Shown: positions 60,111-64,000 of the stretch, one piece after another
How the letters are laid out: every line of letters starts with the position of its first letter
How positions within the stretch are numbered: position 1 is the first letter of the stretch
Origin: Belliella kenyensis
GTDB lineage: Bacteria; Bacteroidota; Bacteroidia; Cytophagales; Cyclobacteriaceae
Direction of reading: 5' to 3'
Length of the DNA stretch: 64,000 nucleotides
Assembly (NCBI RefSeq): GCF_022549675.1
Contig: NZ_JAKZGR010000018.1
Location: forward strand, 1-64,000
Program-made: the position numbers and the translations under genes
Notes under the pieces: model-generated
What the model saw: only the letters and a program-made list of their open reading frames with translations
Database searches by the model: none
What the model was told of the DNA's origin: nothing

Positions 60111-61790
60111 TTACCTCAATGGCTTGTATTTGATCCTTCTTGGAGTCAAATCACCTAAGCGTTTCTTTTTGTTCTCTTCATAATCGGAGAAGTTCCCTTC
60201 AAACCAATACACTTGAGAATCCCCTTCAAATGCCAAAATATGGGTACAAATCCTATCTAAGAACCACCTGTCGTGAGAGATGATCACTGCGCAGCCACCG
60301 AAATTCTCCAATGCTTCTTCCAAAGCTCTCAACGTATTCACATCCAAATCATTGGTAGGTTCATCTAGTAAAAGTAAGTTTCCGCCCTCTTTCAAGGTCA
60401 TTGCCAAGTGAACCCTATTGCGTTCTCCTCCAGATAGTACACCTACTTTTTTTTCTTGATCAGAACCTGTGAAATTAAATTTCCCCACATAGGCTCGGGC
60501 ATTCATTTCTTTATTACCCAACTTAATAATTTCATTTCCACCAGAGATAGATTCAAACACTGATTTGTTAGAATCCAAACTGTCATGCTCTTGATCTACA
60601 TAAGCCAGCTTGACAGTTTCCCCAACTTCAAAATTACCTGCATCTGCCTTCTCTCTACCAGTAATCAACTTAAAAAGGGTAGACTTCCCAGCACCATTTG
60701 GGCCGATGATCCCCACGATACCACCTTGAGGAAGGTTGAAGGACAAATCTTCAAAAAGCAACTTATCACCAAATGCTTTGGAAACTCCATTCACTTCGAT
60801 CACTTTAGCTCCCAATCTTGGTCCTGGCGGAATATAAAGCTCTAGCTTTGCCTCTTTCTCTTTTCCTTCCTCACTGACGAGCTTATCATATGCACTCAAA
60901 CGAGCTTTCCCTTTAGCTTGACGAGCTTTAGGAGTCATTTTGATCCATTCCAACTCACGTTCGAGTGTCTTTTGTCTCTTTGACTCTGTTTTTTCTTCTT
61001 GTTTGAGTCTACTCTGTTTCTGATCTAGCCATGATGAATAGTTTCCTTTCCATGGAATACCTTCTCCTCTATCCAGTTCAAGGATCCATCCGGCTACATT
61101 ATCTAAGAAATACCTATCGTGGGTCACAGCGATCACTGTGCCTTTGTAATGTTGCAAATGTTGCTCAAGCCAGTGAACTGATTCTGCGTCTAGGTGGTTG
61201 GTAGGCTCATCTAGAAGCAATACATCCGGTTCTTGAAGTAGCAATCGGCATAGTGCAACCCTTCTTTTTTCCCCACCAGACAAATTCCCAATAACTGCAT
61301 CACTAGGAGGAAGTCTCAAGGCATCCATTGCCTTTTCGAGCATCGTCTCAAGCTCCCAAGCATTGACAGCATCCAGTTTTTCTTGTACTTCACCCTGCTT
61401 GGTAATCAACTTATCCATGGCATCTGGATCTTCCATGATTGCTGGATCCATGAATTGCTCATTGATCGCCTCAAACTCCTTCAGCAAGTTGACGGTCTCC
61501 GAAACAGCCTCCTCCACGATATCTTTCACAGTCTTGTTTGGATCGAGCTGAGGTTCCTGTTCAAGCATCCCCACAGAGTAGCCTGGTGACCACACAACTT
61601 CCCCTTGAAATTCCTTGTCAATGCCTGCTATGATCTTCAACAAAGAACTTTTTCCAGAACCATTGAGACCTAGGACCCCAATTTTTGCTCCATAAAAAAA
61701 AGAAAGGTATATATCTTTGAGTACTCGCTTTTGAGGAGGGTAGATTTTGGATACCCCAGCCATAGAAAATATGATCTTTTCTCCACTCAT
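60111..61790 (-). CDS. ettA: Energy-dependent translational throttle protein EttA
   Basis: 559 residues, standard EttA length. Starts FSMAGVSKIYPPQKRVLKDIYLSFFYGAKIGVLGLNGSGKSS, the family's opening with an arm region after Walker A. Two ABC modules: signatures LSGGEKRRVALCRLL and LSGGERNRVHLAMTL, Walker B VLLLDEPTNHLD and LLLLDEPTNDLD, and the inter-domain linker rich in Lys/Arg (KQSRLKQEEKTESKRQKTLERELEW). It binds the ribosomal E site and gates translation by ADP/ATP ratio. One of two ABC-F proteins in the window. Confidence 0.95.
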   Translation of the reverse strand: MSGEKIIFSMAGVSKIYPPQKRVLKDIYLSFFYGAKIGVLGLNGSGKSSLLKIIAGIDKEFQGEVVWSPGYSVGMLEQEPQLDPNKTVKDIVEEAVSETVNLLKEFEAINEQFMDPAIMEDPDAMDKLITKQGEVQEKLDAVNAWELETMLEKAMDALRLPPSDAVIGNLSGGEKRRVALCRLLLQEPDVLLLDEPTNHLDAESVHWLEQHLQHYKGTVIAVTHDRYFLDNVAGWILELDRGEGIPWKGNYSSWLDQKQSRLKQEEKTESKRQKTLERELEWIKMTPKARQAKGKARLSAYDKLVSEEGKEKEAKLELYIPPGPRLGAKVIEVNGVSKAFGDKLLFEDLSFNLPQGGIVGIIGPNGAGKSTLFKLITGREKADAGNFEVGETVKLAYVDQEHDSLDSNKSVFESISGGNEIIKLGNKEMNARAYVGKFNFTGSDQEKKVGVLSGGERNRVHLAMTLKEGGNLLLLDEPTNDLDVNTLRALEEALENFGGCAVIISHDRWFLDRICTHILAFEGDSQVYWFEGNFSDYEENKKKRLGDLTPRRIKYKPLR

Positions 61791-61833
61791 AAGTTTTAAT
61801 TTATATTAAAATTCTACATCTTATGGAACAAAG

Positions 61834-63174
61834 ATGCAAAAAAAGCCCTTTCTTAGGATAAATGATTTCGAATTAATTAATTTGCATTTTAGTAAAGTCA
61901 TAGACCACCACAACCTATTAAATCAAATGGAGCATCCACACGGATACATCAAAGATGGAAAAGTGTTTTTGAAAGGTTTTCTTAATCAGCCAGATAGGAT
62001 CATTGGCGAAGTAAAAGAAGACGAAGCATCGACCTTGAAATACTTTGAAGATAGATTTGCTACTGTCAAGATGAAAGTAGAGAATCTCAAGACAAATATT
62101 GAAGAAAATCAGAACAAAGGTTCATTCCTGATGAAATTGATCCATCTCAGGGATTCCTTGTATCAATATGATGCATTGGGTGATTTCATACCTCTGATTG
62201 AGGAGCTTAATAAGCTCGAAGTCTTCCTAGAAGACATTATCAAAAAAAACAGAGAGAGAAATCTGGAAATCAAGCAAGGCTTGATCCAAGAAGCAGAAGC
62301 GTTGAGTAATCAGACTGATTGGAAAGAGACTTCTGAGCAATTCAAAGAGCTGAAGCTAAGATGGATCAAAACAGGTCCTGTAGAAAAAGATTTGGAGGAA
62401 GAAATTGAAAACCGATTCAATGAAACTGTAGATTCATTTTTTGAGAAAAGAAAGATATTCTTTGAAGACTTAGCAGCTCAAGCAGAGGAAAACATCAAGG
62501 TGTATGAGGACTTAGTAAGACAAGCTCAAGAAGCATACAATAATCCAGATGTCAAAAAAGCATTTGAGGTAAGTAAGCGAATACAAAAAGAATGGAAAGC
62601 ATCTGGAAAAGTGCCTGCTGAAAAAAGACAACCACTATGGGATGAGTTTTCGAAGCTAAACAATAGAATTTTCAGTCGTTTCAAACGAGAAATGCAAGCA
62701 GGACCGAAGCTAAGCCCAAGGGAAGTACTGGCCAAAATGGAACAAATAACAGAATCCATGAAAAAGCTAGCATATCAAGAAAGCACTCCTATGGTAGTGT
62801 CTCAAGCTAAAAAATTACAAGCTGAATGGAAACCACTAAGCCAAACGAGGCCACGAGATGCGAATTTGATCACTAGAAATTTTATTTTCTATTCTGAAAT
62901 CGTATTCGAAAAATCTTTCTTAAACAGACTTGCCATATCAAAGCACTCGGATTTTAGAGACAAGACAGAACAAGAACAAGCTAAAATAAAGTCACTAATC
63001 CTAAGAGACTTACTTCACAGAGATGAGAGTGAGCTTAAGACTGTCCGAGATAATTCTGATAATTTCAGAAGTCAAGAGCCGGATTTTGAAATCATGATGA
63101 GAAGAAAAATTAGTGCTTTTAGGAGAAAAATCGATGTAAAAAATTTCATCTTAAAGGAACTTTCCAACAAATAA
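61834..63174 (+). CDS. DUF349 domain-containing protein
   Basis: 446 residues, all helical, with three to four DUF349-type repeats of about 70 residues, each with a Trp near the middle: ALSNQTDWKETSEQFKELKLRWIKTGPV, VSKRIQKEWKASGKVPAEKRQPLWDEF and KKLQAEWKPLSQTRP. No signal or membrane segment. The family is common in Bacteroidota and actinobacteria and has no assigned function. It is divergent from ettA with only 43 bases between starts, so their promoters must overlap. Confidence 0.85.
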   Translation: MQKKPFLRINDFELINLHFSKVIDHHNLLNQMEHPHGYIKDGKVFLKGFLNQPDRIIGEVKEDEASTLKYFEDRFATVKMKVENLKTNIEENQNKGSFLMKLIHLRDSLYQYDALGDFIPLIEELNKLEVFLEDIIKKNRERNLEIKQGLIQEAEALSNQTDWKETSEQFKELKLRWIKTGPVEKDLEEEIENRFNETVDSFFEKRKIFFEDLAAQAEENIKVYEDLVRQAQEAYNNPDVKKAFEVSKRIQKEWKASGKVPAEKRQPLWDEFSKLNNRIFSRFKREMQAGPKLSPREVLAKMEQITESMKKLAYQESTPMVVSQAKKLQAEWKPLSQTRPRDANLITRNFIFYSEIVFEKSFLNRLAISKHSDFRDKTEQEQAKIKSLILRDLLHRDESELKTVRDNSDNFRSQEPDFEIMMRRKISAFRRKIDVKNFILKELSNK

Positions 63175-63185
63175 TCAGTTTAAGA

Positions 63186-63214
63186 TTGAAAATTTAAAAC
63201 AATTTCTATTTTTG
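63186..63214 (+). promoter_or_regulatory. Promoter of the DUF2795 gene
   Basis: TTG at 63186-63188, 18-base spacer, TATTTTTG at 63207-63214, with a leader of about 35 bases. Confidence 0.6.
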
Positions 63215-63252
63215 CAACCCGTTAAGGCGGTAAACTTTAAAACATTGACACT

Positions 63253-63474
63253 ATGTACTGGACATTAGAACTCGCATCTTACCTAGAAGATGCTCCATGG
63301 CCTGCCACCAAAGATGAATTGATAGATTTCGCTATCCGTTCTGGTGCTCCACTGGAAGTTGTAGAAAACCTCCAAGAGCTGGAGGACGACGGTGAGCCTT
63401 ACGAGAATATCGAAGAGATATGGCCGGATTATCCGACCAAGGATGATTTCTTCTTCAACGAGGACGAATATTAA
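63253..63474 (+). CDS. DUF2795 domain-containing small acidic protein
   Basis: 73 residues: MYWTLELASYLEDAPWPATKDELIDFAIRSGAPLEVVENLQELEDDGEPYENIEEIWPDYP. The core matches DUF2795, a small helical module of unknown function. Strongly acidic. Its own promoter (TATTTTTG) and terminator (63479-63513) mark it as a monocistronic, probably highly expressed gene. Confidence 0.85.
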   Translation: MYWTLELASYLEDAPWPATKDELIDFAIRSGAPLEVVENLQELEDDGEPYENIEEIWPDYPTKDDFFFNEDEY

Positions 63475-63478
63475 AATA

Positions 63479-63513
63479 AAAAAGGAGCCATTTAGGCTCT
63501 TTTTTTTATTTTT
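63479..63513 (+). terminator. Terminator of the DUF2795 gene
   Basis: AAAGGAGCC pairs with GGCTCTTTT, with a seven-T run. Confidence 0.85.
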
Positions 63514-63877
63514 GGGAATTGCTAAAATACAGCACTAAACCAAAAAAGTATGCTATTGCCCAATCTAAAGTAATAGGCATTTCAAAGACAATCATAACCT
63601 ATGATTGAAAAAATACCCGTGTGTCTTTTCAAAAACGCATATCAAGGTTTGATTTGATCAACAATATTTGCTCTATACCCTATCTGATTATACGCTTTTT
63701 TTGCCAGTAACTTCAATTCATTGGCTCAACAGGTTGTTAATGGTCAATATCCACAAATATCCAATATCAATCTATATCGGAAGTCAGGTAAATCGGAATT
63801 TTGTAATGTTATTGGCAAAGTTCCGAATATCCATAATACCCTATTAGGTATCAGTATTCAAATAGCCATTAAAAATA
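63514..63877. other. Intergenic region with dispersed repeat copy B
   Basis: Bases 63683-63837 are the second copy of the dispersed repeat. The remaining bases show nothing assignable. Confidence 0.55.
63683..63837 (+). repeat. Dispersed intergenic repeat, copy B
   Basis: Same unit as 29201-29353, about 93 percent identical by eye, with a two-base longer T run after TACGC. It lies between the DUF2795 gene and the LytTR gene end. A short frame across it (MAQQVVNGQYP) is a by-product of the repeat. Confidence 0.8.
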
Positions 63878-64000
63878 TTAAAGTCCCAAAACCAGTTTCA
63901 ATTTGGGATAGCCCGTCTTACTCACAGGAACTTTCCCTCCAGATTTCAATATGAGTAAATAGCCATCCTTTTCGTAAGGCTCTATTTTTGTAATTTCTGC
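63878..64000 (-). CDS. C-terminal end of a LytTR-type DNA-binding response regulator (partial)
   Basis: Forty codons and a TAA run into the right edge of the window. The translation AEITKIEPYEKDGYLLILKSGGKVPVS, ending YPKLKLVLGL, is the closing part of a LytTR domain (I-x-P-Y-x-x-x-G-Y-x-L-x-L-x-x-G-x-x-V-P-V-S). The rest of the gene lies outside. LytTR regulators bind direct repeats upstream of target genes and often follow a histidine kinase gene. Confidence 0.7.
   Translation of the reverse strand, partial: AEITKIEPYEKDGYLLILKSGGKVPVSKTGYPKLKLVLGL

Noticed and set aside
1-64000. tRNA, rRNA, integrase or intact insertion sequence
   Set aside because: I looked for typical tRNA arms, rRNA segments and transposase or integrase motifs in the gaps and frames and found none; tRNAscan-SE and ISfinder searches would settle this.

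Overview
The window is one 64 kb stretch of an AT-rich bacterial chromosome from the phylum Bacteroidota, most likely order Cytophagales (Cyclobacteriaceae-like). Evidence: several genes are preceded by the Bacteroidota-type promoter (TTG, about 18-21 bases, TAnnTTTG) rather than a -35/-10 pair; the gene content includes DUF4421, DUF4254, DUF4221-like, MerC, two-component propeller kinase and LytTR families; and the operon pheT - coiled-coil gene - zapA - rny is present. No rRNA, tRNA, CRISPR array, prophage or intact insertion sequence was seen.

Layout. 0.2-2.9 kb: an ALDH7-type aldehyde dehydrogenase and a DUF4421 outer-membrane protein. 2.9-3.9 kb: a gene-poor gap with a candidate stand-alone small RNA on the minus strand. 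3.9-8.4 kb: a plus-strand surface-glycan cluster (DUF4254, GT9, GT4 and two GT2 genes). 8.5-17.4 kb: aminotransferase, MORN-type protein, MarR regulator, ferredoxin-NADP reductase with its 2Fe-2S ferredoxin, a CPA2 antiporter and a DUF389 membrane protein with an unusual N-terminal domain. 17.4-26.6 kb: methylmalonyl-CoA mutase (mutA, mutB) and its chaperone GTPase meaB, separated by a split 5'-nucleotidase pair and dnaA. 26.6-29.2 kb: a haem/copper block (HemJ, SCO, cytochrome c) and MerC. 30.5-37.6 kb: a minus-strand block with a propeller sensor kinase, a receiver-kinase hybrid, an ABC ATPase and permease, and a DUF3299-like secreted protein. 37.7-44.6 kb: sucD, nhaA, a frameshifted DUF4221-like gene and an ABC-F ATPase. 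44.6-48.6 kb: a repeat-rich accessory island with an MtfA peptidase, two tandem lipoproteins, a 17-base tandem repeat and higBA with its operator. 48.6-55.1 kb: housekeeping genes (rny, zapA, pheT, radC, rpsT). 55.4-64 kb: a secreted S1/P1-fold hydrolase, an aminotransferase, a damaged ParE-type toxin-antitoxin pair, a Bcr/CflA exporter, ettA, DUF349 and DUF2795 genes, and the 3' end of a LytTR regulator.

How the genes work together. mutA, mutB, meaB and sucD belong to the propionate/methylmalonyl-CoA/succinyl-CoA route. HemJ, SCO and cytochrome c form an overlapping three-gene unit linked to respiration. Ferredoxin and its reductase form an electron-transfer pair. The ABC ATPase/permease/DUF3299-like set next to two sensor kinases is the best candidate for a little-described functional unit, with a His/Asp-rich permease loop that suggests divalent metal. 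Non-coding structure is concentrated in three places: the 3.1-3.3 kb small-RNA candidate, the 44.6-48.6 kb palindrome and tandem-repeat mosaic, and an approximately 153-base dispersed repeat with near-identical copies at 29.2 and 63.7 kb and a diverged copy at 48.4 kb.
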